A DNA stretch of 10,098 nt from Zygnema cylindricum (taxonomy: Eukaryota > Streptophyta > Zygnematophyceae > Zygnematales > Zygnemataceae), in the NCBI GenBank assembly GCA_037447655.1, contig JBBHKE010002405.1, positions 152,936 to 163,033 on the forward strand, read 5' to 3'. The stretch's first letter is position 1. Each line of letters begins with the position of its first letter. A model generated the notes under the pieces. That model searched no databases. It had not been told where the DNA came from and saw nothing but the letters and a program-made list of their open reading frames with translations. This document shows positions 1 to 6,587 of the stretch, piece after piece. The position numbers were made by a program, and so were the translations under genes.

Positions 1-441
1 AAGAAAAACTGGAAACTAGATGCTAAAGGGAAACCACGATATTTTGTGGGATATGATGAGGATGTCAAGGGATATAGAGTCTATGACTTAGCTAAAAAGA
101 TATCATTCTGGTAAAACATCTAGTTGTCATGGATGAAAGAAAGTCTTTTGATCCCTTCAAATACACTACGAAAATCAAAATCAGTTTTGAGTCCGAGAGT
201 AAGGAGGACTTAGATCTTCCCAGAAAGGACACTAGTGAAAACATGATTGCATATTCAATGGAGATCAAAGATGGGGGAGATATCTCAGAATCCCCTCATA
301 TTTCTACACACTCTGAAGAGAGAGAGGAAGAGGAGCCAGAATCGGCTTCCATGGATAGGGGAGCTGAAGAGACAGTGCGAAGGAATCTAAGACTTTCCTC
401 CATTCCATCTTCAGACTTTGAGGGAGGACGGAGGAGCAGCA
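1..441 (+). pseudogene. Outer copia polyprotein fragment: integrase C-terminus and linker to RT (broken)
   Basis: This is a left-truncated piece of a Ty1/copia pol gene. It matches, in inverted orientation, the inner element's coding strand between about 3104 and 3546. Frame 1 reads from the window edge through the motif YFVGYDEDVKGYRVYDL, typical of the region after the copia integrase core, and then hits TAA at 112-114. Compared with the inner copy, one base is missing in the A-run near 99-105. The reading then resumes in frame 3 as an acidic, serine-rich linker (MDERKSFDPFKY...) ending in the motif GGRRSS at the insertion point. Coding continues at 6785 on the other side of the inner element. 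The segment lies between integrase and RT and has no catalytic residues of its own. Family assignment is firm; the gene is clearly dead. Confidence -1.
437..441. repeat. Target site duplication CAGCA, left copy, of inner element
   Basis: CAGCA lies directly before the TG that opens the left LTR and is repeated exactly at 6785-6789 after the CA that closes the right LTR. Removing the insert and one CAGCA restores the outer coding frame across the junction, matching the inner element's own sequence there. Five bases is the usual duplication for copia integrases. Confidence -1.
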
Positions 442-575
442 TGCAATTCTGTGTCCTCCATTGGACTACAGAATACAGGAAGCCTCTACATAGTATTTAA
501 CTAACCCACTTTAAGCCACGACCACTTCTGCCCAAGAAGGCAAACTGAGAATTTGACTGCACCCCTGTGTAGCCT

Positions 576-591
576 GGACTCCCCTGAGTCC
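576..591 (-). other. Conserved R/U5 hairpin, 3' LTR copy
   Basis: A 5-bp stem GGACT/AGTCC encloses a six-base loop, downstream of the TATA in element sense. The same stem is at 5917-5932. It appears as GGACT/AGTTC at 9299-9314 in the outer LTR, where a G-U wobble keeps pairing in the sense RNA. Confidence -1.
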
Positions 592-655
592 GTAGCAAAA
601 AGAATCACTGAAAACGGCCAACCAGGCGATAAGTTATGAGCCGGCAAAAATGCCA

Positions 656-662
656 ATTTATA
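656..662 (-). promoter_or_regulatory. TATA box of inner 3' LTR
   Basis: TATAAAT in element sense, at the same place as in the 5' LTR (5997-6003), with a TATA at the equivalent place in the outer LTR (9224-9232). It separates U3 from R/U5. In a 3' LTR it could drive outward transcription into 1-441, antisense to the outer gene. Confidence -1.
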
Positions 663-769
663 CAAAGCTCTCTTAGAGAGAGGTGTCTGTCTACCAAATA
701 TTTCCTAAGTCCTAAATCCCTCTCACAACCCCTATCTACTAAAGTACGAACCAATCGTATTACTGTAAA

Positions 770-806
770 GTACAGAAAGGTACTATGGCCGATGTACTTT
801 CTGTAC
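770..806. promoter_or_regulatory. GTAC-rich hairpin in U3, 3' LTR copy
   Basis: GTACAGAAAGGTAC and GTACTTTCTGTAC form a stem with a single bulge around a ten-base loop. It lies in a run of six GTAC tetramers (744-817), upstream of the TATA box in element sense. The 5' LTR has the same structure at 6111-6147 and the outer LTR at 9086-9122. Confidence -1.
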
Positions 807-1165
807 GGCCGGTGTACGACAAGGCTCTTGAGTGGACGCGTGTCATTTTTCCACTTGTCCGTATTTCCTCCGGAATTCCCGCGACCGAATGTCATCCTTC
901 CACGCGGCGCCACGTCATGCCACGTCCATAAAATCCAAAGTGACCATTCCGCGATCTCGGCGACGACGTGCGCCGTCGGATTAAATGCGACATTAAATGT
1001 CGACCGTTCAAAGTGTCTGTTTCATTTGTTTCGTGCGAAATGACGTTCGCACTAAACCTTAACAAGTTCTATGTTCGTTTCGTTTCATATTCTAGTTAGA
1101 TCATTTCGGTACTATACAATAGTTTATATATGAATGAAACCCTATATCATCTAACGAACTTCTAC

Positions 1166-1236
1166 GACAGACTGGATAGAGCTAACGGCTATGCCGTGCT
1201 CTACCGGTCGGGGGTTTGAGTCCTGCCGGACTCAAC
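1166..1236 (+). other. tRNA-like segment antisense to the element, 3' LTR copy
   Basis: On the + strand, an A-box-like CTGGATAGAGC (1172-1182) is followed by a hairpin, AGAGC (1178-1182) pairing with GCTCT (1198-1202), and a B-box-like GGTTTGAGTCC (1213-1223). The B-box C has become T here (GGTTC in the 5' LTR copy), as expected for CpG decay. No acceptor stem or proper anticodon loop can be drawn, so this is tRNA-like and not a tRNA gene. Confidence -1.
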
Positions 1237-1245
1237 CTTTTGTTG

Positions 1246-1265
1246 AGAGTGACTTAAGTCACTCT
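1246..1265. repeat. 20-bp perfect palindrome in U3, 3' LTR copy
   Basis: AGAGTGACTTAAGTCACTCT equals its own reverse complement. It is identical at 6588-6607 and has one mispair at 8633-8652 in the outer LTR. It is flanked by a second small hairpin, CTCAAC/GTTGAG. The TGAC...GTCA halves resemble dimeric bZIP half-sites, but that is inference. Confidence -1.
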
Positions 1266-1441
1266 TTAGTCCTTCTTATGGCGCTGAGGCAGCCATGGCT
1301 CCATCGCTCTCTCTCTCCTTCAGTGACTACAACAAGTATGGGGAAAAGAGAGAAGAGATGGAGGCAGGCTGCCATCATATCTTATATATGTTTCCGCTAA
1401 TTTATTTTAAATAGAAAATACAAAAACTACTTATTTCAACA

Positions 1442-1454
1442 CTCCCCTTATTTT
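1442..1454 (-). other. Polypurine tract of inner element
   Basis: AAAATAAGGGGAG in element sense directly abuts the TG of the 3' LTR and directly follows the pol stop codon (1455-1457). This is the usual place and composition of the plus-strand DNA primer. The outer element has AAAATATGGGGAG in the same place (8439-8451). Confidence -1.
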
Positions 1455-3617
1455 CTAGTCTATTTTTAATTTTTCTTTTAATCCACATTTTTCCGTGCAG
1501 TATTTTAATTTTGGCGAGGGTACAGGTTTGGTCATCATGTCCGCTACCATTTCCTCATCAGATCTATATACAAGATTCACTATTTTATTCTCAACTTTTT
1601 CTCTTACAAAACTTAATCTTATGTCCATATGTTTAGCCTTAAAATGATGTTTTTGATTTGCTGCAATTGCTATGGCCGCTTGATTATCACAAAACACTTC
1701 ATGCACTCCCTCCTTCATATACCCAAGTTCTTGCAGCAAGGACTTGACCCACATCAACTCTTTCACAGCAGAACAAGAGGCCATGTACTCAGCCTCCATG
1801 GTGGACTGTGCAACCACCTTTTGTTGCTTACTGCTCCAACAGCATGCACCTTCCCCAACATACAACACATACCCAGAAGTGCATCGTCTCATAGGTGCGT
1901 CCCCATAACTGGCATCACTCCAAGTAGTGATGTCAGTGTGCTCCCCTCCCAAATGCAACCATAACCCTCTGGTTCCAACCTGATATCTCATGACTCTCTT
2001 GGCTGCCTCCCAATCCCTCTTCCTAGGATCATTCAGACTCCTACTGAGTACTCCAACTGCTGCCGCTATGTCCGGCCTGGTACAATTCATAAAATAGATT
2101 AAACTTCCTACGACCTGTCTATAAGGGATAGTCTTCATAAACTCTCTCTCTTCAATACTCATTTGATCATCTAAGATAATTACTCCTTCTTCTACACTCC
2201 CATCACTTACTTTTTTCAAGTCCATGGGAGTGGTACAACTGTTAGCATTTTCCATCTGGAATTTCTCAAGCATATTACCTATTGCTTCTTTCTGAGTAAG
2301 TCTGATAATCTTCTTCCCCCTATCTCTCTCCATCTGAATCCCCAAGATATATTTTGCCTCCCCTAAATCCTTCATATCAAATCTGCTTCTAAGTTCTGTT
2401 TTTAACTTATTGATCTTTTCCAAGGATTTACTCAACACAAGCAGATCATCCACATAAATTGCAATAAAAATGACACCATTCTCATCTTCAAACATATAGA
2501 TAGAATGGTCAGAGCTTATACGGATATATCCCAGACTGGTAAGAAACTCATCTAGTTTTTTGTTCCACTGTCGGGGAGCCTGCTTTAGTCCATATAAGGA
2601 CTTTATGAGCTTGCAGACTTTGCTTTCTTCTCCTTCCTCCACGAACCCCTCGGGTTGTCTCATGAAATTTTTTTCCTCTAACTCACCATTAAGAAACGCA
2701 GTCTTAATGTCCATCTGATGGATTTCCATGTCTTCCGCTGCTGCCAGGCTGAGGAGAATCCTTACTGATGGGAACCAAACAACTGGAGCAAAGGTCTCCT
2801 CATAGTCAATCCCTTCCTTTTGGGTGAACCCCTTCGCTACCAATCGAGCCTTATATCTTTCAATGGTATTATCTGGGTTCAGTTTTAGTTTAAATACCCA
2901 TTTACACCCAATAGGTTTTCTGTCTGGAGGACAATCTGCTAATTCCCAGGTATTTGCTTCCATGATAGAAGCCATCTCATCATTTATAGCTCTAATCCAT
3001 CTTTCTTTCTCTGGACTATTCACTGCCTCCGAGTAAGACTGAGGCTCATCAGGGTGAGATAGCTTAGTTACCTTATGAGCGACTTGTTTTTCCTGTAATC
3101 TTTTGCTGCTCCTTCTTCCTCCCTCAAACTCTGAAGCAAGAATGGATGGAAGTCTTGGATTTCTTCTCACTGTTTCATCGGCTCCCCTGTCCATGGAAAC
3201 CGGTTCTTGTCCCGCTTCTTCTATCTCCTCGAAGTCCATAGGAGTATGTGAGGTTTCCGGTGAGTCTCCTGTATCTTGGATCTCCCCTGAATCTGTAATC
3301 ACGGTGTCACCCATATCCCTTTCGGGAACGACCGAGTTCTCCTCACTTTCAGACTCAAATCTGATCCTAATCTTCTTTGTATATTTGAAGGGGTCAAATG
3401 ACTTCCCTTCATCCATGACAACTAAGTGTTTGACCAGAATGATATCTTTCTTTGCCAAGTCATATACTCTATATCCCTTAACATCCTCATCATATCCCAC
3501 AAAGTATCCAGGTTTTCCCTTAGCATCTAGTTTCCAGTTTTTCCTATCCGTGTCAAGACTGTAAACTTGGCTACCAAATACTTTAAGGTGTGTATATCTG
3601 GTTTCCTTCCAACCCAT
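1455..3617 (-). CDS. Inner pol part: integrase C-terminus, linker, reverse transcriptase and RNase H
   Basis: A 720-codon open segment. The first ten or so residues are out of frame; true pol reading begins after the frameshift near 3580-3587. It carries the post-integrase motif YFVGYDEDVKGYRVYDL (38-54), an acidic linker to about residue 200, then a copia-type RT (about 222-465) and RNase H (about 560-690). RT copies the RNA genome into DNA and RNase H removes the RNA strand, inside the virus-like particle. The RT aspartates are D303 (HQMDIKTAF) and YVDD at 388-391. The RNase H acidic residues are D568 (WSDAS), E608 (MEAEY) and D644 (CDNQAA). All are present. R is replaced by W in APVVWF compared with the outer copy. 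The stop codon sits directly against the polypurine tract, so there is no 3' untranslated spacer. The protein is closely similar to the outer copy at 6790-8438, which supports both reading frames. Confidence -1.
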   Translation of the reverse strand: MGWKETRYTHLKVFGSQVYSLDTDRKNWKLDAKGKPGYFVGYDEDVKGYRVYDLAKKDIILVKHLVVMDEGKSFDPFKYTKKIRIRFESESEENSVVPERDMGDTVITDSGEIQDTGDSPETSHTPMDFEEIEEAGQEPVSMDRGADETVRRNPRLPSILASEFEGGRRSSKRLQEKQVAHKVTKLSHPDEPQSYSEAVNSPEKERWIRAINDEMASIMEANTWELADCPPDRKPIGCKWVFKLKLNPDNTIERYKARLVAKGFTQKEGIDYEETFAPVVWFPSVRILLSLAAAEDMEIHQMDIKTAFLNGELEEKNFMRQPEGFVEEGEESKVCKLIKSLYGLKQAPRQWNKKLDEFLTSLGYIRISSDHSIYMFEDENGVIFIAIYVDDLLVLSKSLEKINKLKTELRSRFDMKDLGEAKYILGIQMERDRGKKIIRLTQKEAIGNMLEKFQMENANSCTTPMDLKKVSDGSVEEGVIILDDQMSIEEREFMKTIPYRQVVGSLIYFMNCTRPDIAAAVGVLSRSLNDPRKRDWEAAKRVMRYQVGTRGLWLHLGGEHTDITTWSDASYGDAPMRRCTSGYVLYVGEGACCWSSKQQKVVAQSTMEAEYMASCSAVKELMWVKSLLQELGYMKEGVHEVFCDNQAAIAIAANQKHHFKAKHMDIRLSFVREKVENKIVNLVYRSDEEMVADMMTKPVPSPKLKYCTEKCGLKEKLKID

Positions 3618-4519
3618 CTCTCATAAGGTGTGACTCCCTTTACAGCTGAGGTGAGGACTCTATTCTTAATATAGTTGGCACAGTTCATTGCCTCTGCCCA
3701 AAATCTCTTTCCTATTTTCTTGTCTGCCAACATACTGCATGCAATATCTCCTAGTGTTCTATTCAACCTCTCAGCTACCCCATTTTGTTCCGGGTTATAT
3801 GGTACAGTTTTCTGGTGCTGCACTCCCTCATCTCTCAAATATTCCTCAAACTCGTTAGAGGTATATTCCCCCCCATTATCACTCCTTATCCTTTTAATGG
3901 GGGTTTCATGCAACTTCTCACTCCAAGCTTTATATTCTTTGAAGTAAGTTGATGCTTCAGACTTTGTTTTCAGAAAGTAGACTCTAGAGTATCTAGACCA
4001 GTCATCAGTTATTGTCATCATAAACCTCTTTCCTCCAACCGAAGGTACTTTTGCAGGCCCCCAAATATCTGTGTGGACTAAATCTAATACTTTCTCACCT
4101 CTATATGTGGCGGCTTTGGGAAAGGGAAGTCTGTGAGCCTTACCTTGAGCACAACCACTACAATCATCCATCATTTCATTATCCCCAAACTCAATGCCAT
4201 CTACTACCCCAAGTTTTTTCATTTCCCTTAACCTATCAAAATGTACATGCCCCAACCGCTTATGCCAAATCATCACCTTAGGAACACCAACATAGTAAGC
4301 ATTCTTCTTTTCATTACTCAAGTTAAGCCTAAACATTCCTTGGCTATCCTTATTTGCTCTGAAGTAAACTTCATCCCCATACTTAGCTGTAAAGACTCCC
4401 TTTCTAGGGAAGGTATCAAACTCTTTGTCATCTAACACAGACGTAGAGACAAGATTTTTACTCAGCTGAGGAATGTAAAGTATATCTGAGAATGTAAGTA
4501 TAGAAGTCTTACCCTCCAC
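3527..4519 (-). CDS. Inner pol part: protease C-terminal part and integrase core
   Basis: A 330-codon open segment directly after the in-frame TAA at 4520-4522. It starts at a GTG only because of that stop, so it is a polyprotein piece and not a gene with its own start. The integrase zinc-binding HHCC is H86 (WHKRLGH), H91, C120 and C123 (CSGC). The catalytic triad is D151 (HTDIWGP), D214 (RSDNGGEY) and E250 (NGVAERLNRT). This enzyme joins the cDNA ends to chromosomal DNA and makes the 5-bp staggered cut. The last 18 or so residues, after KPDIHTLK, are out of frame because one base is missing in the run at 3581-3586; the real frame continues in the segment ending at 1455. All catalytic residues are intact, so the breaks look recent. 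Confidence -1.
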   Translation of the reverse strand: MEGKTSILTFSDILYIPQLSKNLVSTSVLDDKEFDTFPRKGVFTAKYGDEVYFRANKDSQGMFRLNLSNEKKNAYYVGVPKVMIWHKRLGHVHFDRLREMKKLGVVDGIEFGDNEMMDDCSGCAQGKAHRLPFPKAATYRGEKVLDLVHTDIWGPAKVPSVGGKRFMMTITDDWSRYSRVYFLKTKSEASTYFKEYKAWSEKLHETPIKRIRSDNGGEYTSNEFEEYLRDEGVQHQKTVPYNPEQNGVAERLNRTLGDIACSMLADKKIGKRFWAEAMNCANYIKNRVLTSAVKGVTPYERWVGRKPDIHTLKYLVAKFTVLTRIGKTGN

Positions 4520-5125
4520 TTAGACTTTCAGATCTACTGATCCCACTAGATTTGTAGTAACCACTCTCCCATCCCCAAACTCTATCTCTACAGTAGGAAT
4601 CTTTCTTAGCTTTGTGAAGAGTTCTTTATCACGACACATATGCATGGATGCACCTGAGTCGATGATCCATTGTTCCTGTGGAGCTTCCCGAATTGCTCCA
4701 AGGGCACACTTCTGCCTCCGAAGGATCTCATTCTCCTCCAGATTCTCGTCAAGAAGAAGCTCCCCATCCTCCTCAGATGACTCATCCTCGGTTTCTCCTG
4801 ACACTTTTGTAACCACAAGTGCCTTTTTCTTCCCTCCGGAAGAACCCCCTCCAGGGTTTTCTTCGAGCCTCAGCTCCGATAGCTTGACACAATCTGCAAT
4901 AAAGTGTCCCGACTTTTTGCAATAATGACAAAGACCCTTTGGGGGCCTCTGTCCCCCAGAATTATCTCTTTCCCCTCTATAAGGTATCTTCGGGTCCTTC
5001 CCCCATCGGTCCCCTCCTGTTGCTAGAGCTTGAATGCTCTTTCCTCCTCTCCTAATCTTCATTGTGTTTTCCTGCACAAGTATCATCCTGACTACTGTAA
5101 TCCATTTCCATGAACTATCAGGCAT
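4520..5125 (-). CDS. Inner gag-pol part: nucleocapsid zinc knuckle and aspartic protease
   Basis: A 201-codon open segment. It opens at an ATG created by reading past the frameshift near 5124-5128, so the start is probably not used as such. A basic stretch precedes a CCHC zinc knuckle, CHYCKKSGHFIADC, with C66, C69, H74 and C79, which binds the RNA genome. After a glycine/lysine and then very acidic linker (about 91-135) comes the retropepsin active site IIDSGAS, with D156, the usual copia form. Protease releases the mature proteins from the polyprotein. The frame ends at a TAA (4520-4522) followed in the same frame by the rest of protease and integrase, so this is a point nonsense mutation and not a natural gag-pol boundary. 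Confidence -1.
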   Translation of the reverse strand: MPDSSWKWITVVRMILVQENTMKIRRGGKSIQALATGGDRWGKDPKIPYRGERDNSGGQRPPKGLCHYCKKSGHFIADCVKLSELRLEENPGGGSSGGKKKALVVTKVSGETEDESSEEDGELLLDENLEENEILRRQKCALGAIREAPQEQWIIDSGASMHMCRDKELFTKLRKIPTVEIEFGDGRVVTTNLVGSVDLKV

Positions 5126-5802
5126 TCTCGTACTCGGTACACTATGTTTTCGAACTCATCTGGTAATTTCATGATATGGGTGTTAACTTTCATTTTCATT
5201 GTACCTGTCCACCCGGCACTTTCCATTTCCATATACAAACAAAAAAGATCCTTACAGTAATCTAACATCTTTCCTCCTTTGTAAGTGTAACTCAATAGCT
5301 TTTGCTCAGCCAACTGGAGCTCCTGAATAGTTCCAGCTCTATAAATCTCCACCACACTCTCCCACAACTCCTCGGCCTTGTAAATGTGAAGATGAGGAGT
5401 GGCCAAACCTTGAGTGAGGTGCCTTAGAATGAAGTTCTTTGCAGCCATGTTTACATCCTCCCACATTTGAGTATCGTTCTCCACGGTCTTCACGGTCGCC
5501 GCTCCCGATACTGTGGCAATAGGAGTGAGGGGTGTCTCCTTCCCTTTCTCCTTTTCGGACACACTACTGTCCCCATCATCTGCCTCCTTCGCTGAGGCAG
5601 CCGTTGTTGCAGAAAACCTTACTCCCCCAAATCCTGGTGGAGTTCGCGAAGGTGGACGTTTCACTTGTCCACTGACGATACCCCAGTATCGTTTTTCACA
5701 CAAAGCTCCCATCATCATGGCTTCCCAATAGATGAACCCAGATCCATTGAAGGTGGGCACCCTAGAGGGTGGGCCCATAACCTGCAATTCTGTGTCCTCC
5801 AT
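5092..5802 (-). CDS. Inner gag capsid region, starting inside the 5' LTR
   Basis: A 236-codon open segment, in frame for about 226 residues. The N-terminal VPTFNGSGFIYWEAMM (15-30) is the usual copia capsid opening. A low-complexity, acidic insert follows (about 70-110), then a helical UBN2-type capsid core including LWESV, LLSYTYKGG and LPDEFENIVYRV. It forms the cytoplasmic particle that packages the RNA. The ATG at 5802-5800 lies 20 bases inside the 5' LTR, and the frame crosses the primer-binding site. A second in-frame ATG (codon 9) comes from the primer-binding site itself. I prefer the LTR start because the outer LTR keeps an ATG at the same distance and in the same frame. The frame is lost near 5124-5128 by one missing base; the last ten residues are spurious. 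Confidence -1.
   Translation of the reverse strand: MEDTELQVMGPPSRVPTFNGSGFIYWEAMMMGALCEKRYWGIVSGQVKRPPSRTPPGFGGVRFSATTAASAKEADDGDSSVSEKEKGKETPLTPIATVSGAATVKTVENDTQMWEDVNMAAKNFILRHLTQGLATPHLHIYKAEELWESVVEIYRAGTIQELQLAEQKLLSYTYKGGKMLDYCKDLFCLYMEMESAGWTGTMKMKVNTHIMKLPDEFENIVYRVRECLIVHGNGLQ
5768..5782 (-). other. Primer-binding site for a half initiator tRNA-Met
   Basis: Directly after the CA end of the 5' LTR, the element reads GGTTATGGGCCCACC. Its complement, GGTGGGCCCATAACC, matches the anticodon stem-loop of plant initiator tRNA-Met as I remember it, over 15 bases. It does not match the tRNA 3' end, which would give TGGTATCAGAGC. Priming from a cleaved tRNA half is established for Drosophila copia and yeast Ty5. 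The site is inside the gag reading frame and includes an in-frame ATG, the complement of the CAU anticodon. Confidence -1.
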
Positions 5803-5916
5803 TGGACTACAGAATACAGGAAGCCTCTAGATAGTATTTAACTAACCCACTTTAAGCCACGACCACTTCTGCCCAAGAAGGCAAACTGAGAATTTGACTG
5901 CACCCCTGTGTAGCCT

Positions 5917-5932
5917 GGACTCCCCTGAGTCC
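5917..5932 (-). other. Conserved R/U5 hairpin, 5' LTR copy
   Basis: The stem GGACT/AGTCC around a six-base loop lies about 65-85 bases downstream of the TATA box, so it should be inside the genomic RNA leader. In the outer LTR the pairing is kept through a G-U wobble (9299-9314). A role in packaging, strand transfer or 3' end formation is possible but not shown. Confidence -1.
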
Positions 5933-5996
5933 GTAGCAAAAAGAATCACTGAAAACGGCCAACCAGGCGATAAGTTATGAGCCGGCAAAAATGCCA

Positions 5997-6003
5997 ATTT
6001 ATA
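5997..6003 (-). promoter_or_regulatory. TATA box of inner 5' LTR
   Basis: TATAAAT in element sense. Transcription would be expected to start some 25-35 bases downstream, around 5965-5972. It is conserved in position with 656-662 and with TATATAAAT at 9224-9232 in the outer LTR. Confidence -1.
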
Positions 6004-6084
6004 CAAAGCTCTCTTAGAGAGAGGTGTCTGTCTACCAAATATTTCCTAAGTCCTAAATCCCTCTCACAACCCCTATCTACTAAA

Positions 6085-6158
6085 GTACGAACCAATCGTA
6101 TTACTGTAAAGTACAGAAAGGTACTATGGCCGATGTACTTTCTGTACGGCCGGTGTAC
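6085..6158. promoter_or_regulatory. GTAC motif cluster with hairpin, 5' LTR U3
   Basis: Six GTAC tetramers fall in 74 bases, at 6085, 6111, 6121, 6135, 6144 and 6155. Four of them sit in the arms of a hairpin (6111-6147). The cluster is roughly 80-155 bases upstream of the TATA box in element sense. GTAC is the core recognised by plant SBP/SPL proteins and the core of copper-response elements; assigning it that role here is inference. The diverged outer LTR keeps seven GTACs in the same interval. Confidence -1.
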
Positions 6159-6250
6159 GACAAGGCTCTTGAGTGGACGCGTGTCATTTTTCCACTTGTC
6201 CGTATTTCCTCCGGAATTCCCGCGACCGAATGTCATCCTTCCACGCGGCG

Positions 6251-6268
6251 CCACGTCATGCCACGTCC
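6251..6268. promoter_or_regulatory. Paired ACGT-core motifs in U3
   Basis: Two CCACGTC units ten bases apart (TGACGTGG and GGACGTGG in element sense) resemble plant bZIP/G-box type sites. The outer LTR has TGACGT (8965-8970) and CACGTGGC (8986-8993) in the corresponding place. The function is inferred from motif type only. Confidence -1.
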
Positions 6269-6373
6269 ATAAAATCCAAAGTGACCATTCCGCGATCTCG
6301 GCGACGACGTGCGCCGTCGGATTAAATCGGACATTAAATGTCGACCGTTAAAAGTGTCTGTTTCATTTGTTTC

Positions 6374-6394
6374 GTGCGAAATGACGTTTCGCAC
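6374..6394. repeat. U3 hairpin GTGCGAAA/TTTCGCAC
   Basis: A perfect 8-bp stem with a five-base loop, TGACG. The other inner LTR has lost one T here, leaving a 7-bp stem. The outer LTR keeps only part of the sequence, so conservation is weak. Confidence -1.
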
Positions 6395-6507
6395 TAAACC
6401 TTAACAAGTTCTATGTTCGTTTCGTTTTATATTCCAGTTAGATCATTTCGGTACTATACAACAGTTTATATATGAATGAAACCCTATATAATCTAACGGA
6501 CTTCTAC

Positions 6508-6580
6508 GACAGACTGGTTAGAGCTAACGGCTACGCCGCGCTCTACCGGTCGGGGGTTCGAGTCCTGCCGGACTCAACCT
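6508..6580 (+). other. tRNA-like segment antisense to the element, 5' LTR copy
   Basis: On the + strand, CTGGTTAGAGC (6514-6524) resembles the end of a tRNA D-arm, and GGTTCGAGTCC (6555-6565) fits the Pol III B-box consensus GGTTCGANNCC. About 30 bases lie between them, near tRNA spacing. Between them is the stem AGAGC (6520-6524)/GCTCT (6540-6544), with an inner CGGC/GCCG stem. The outer LTR has AGGGC/GCCCT in the same positions, a compensating change. No acceptor stem or seven-base anticodon loop is visible. It may be a relic of a tRNA-derived SINE captured by an ancestral LTR. Confidence -1.
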
Positions 6581-6587
6581 TTTGTTG

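Larger units (their letters stand above)
442..1441 (-). repeat. 3' LTR of inner element
   Basis: This 1000-bp repeat is nearly identical to 5783-6784. In element orientation it starts TGTTGAAATA at 1441 and ends GAATTGCA at 442. The element-sense TATA box TATAAAT lies at 656-662. By eye there is one substitution against the other LTR in 442-986, but about 20 substitutions and two one-base indels in 987-1441. It contains the GTAC cluster (744-817), ACGT motifs (about 900-927), the tRNA-like segment (1166-1236) and the 20-bp palindrome (1246-1265). Open frames of about 100-135 codons inside it are not conserved in the outer LTR and look spurious. Confidence -1.

Noticed and set aside
129-500. 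A separate 123-residue protein
   Set aside because: It is the outer pol linker running by chance from 442 into the inner LTR; there is no independent gene.
605-913. 102-codon open frame in the LTR, identical at 5946-6254, on the element strand
   Set aside because: It is identical only because the LTR halves are identical. The outer LTR does not keep the frame and no domain is recognisable.
636-1043. 135-codon open frame antisense to the element in the LTR (and 5977-6351)
   Set aside because: It is not conserved in the outer LTR, it is shortened in the second inner LTR by base changes, and it has no protein motif.
3103-3564. 153-codon frame opposite the pol linker
   Set aside because: It is a shadow of the real pol frame on the other strand.
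4520-4522. A programmed stop between gag-protease and integrase
   Set aside because: Copia elements do not normally place a stop between the protease active site and integrase. With two nearby frameshifts, a simple nonsense mutation is more likely.
5124-5128. A programmed frameshift between capsid and nucleocapsid
   Set aside because: The break falls within the capsid region, not at a gag-pol boundary, and there is no clear slippery heptamer with a downstream structure. A one-base loss explains it.
6508-6580. A genuine tRNA gene
   Set aside because: It has a B-box and D-arm-like motif, but no pairing acceptor stem and no seven-base anticodon loop.
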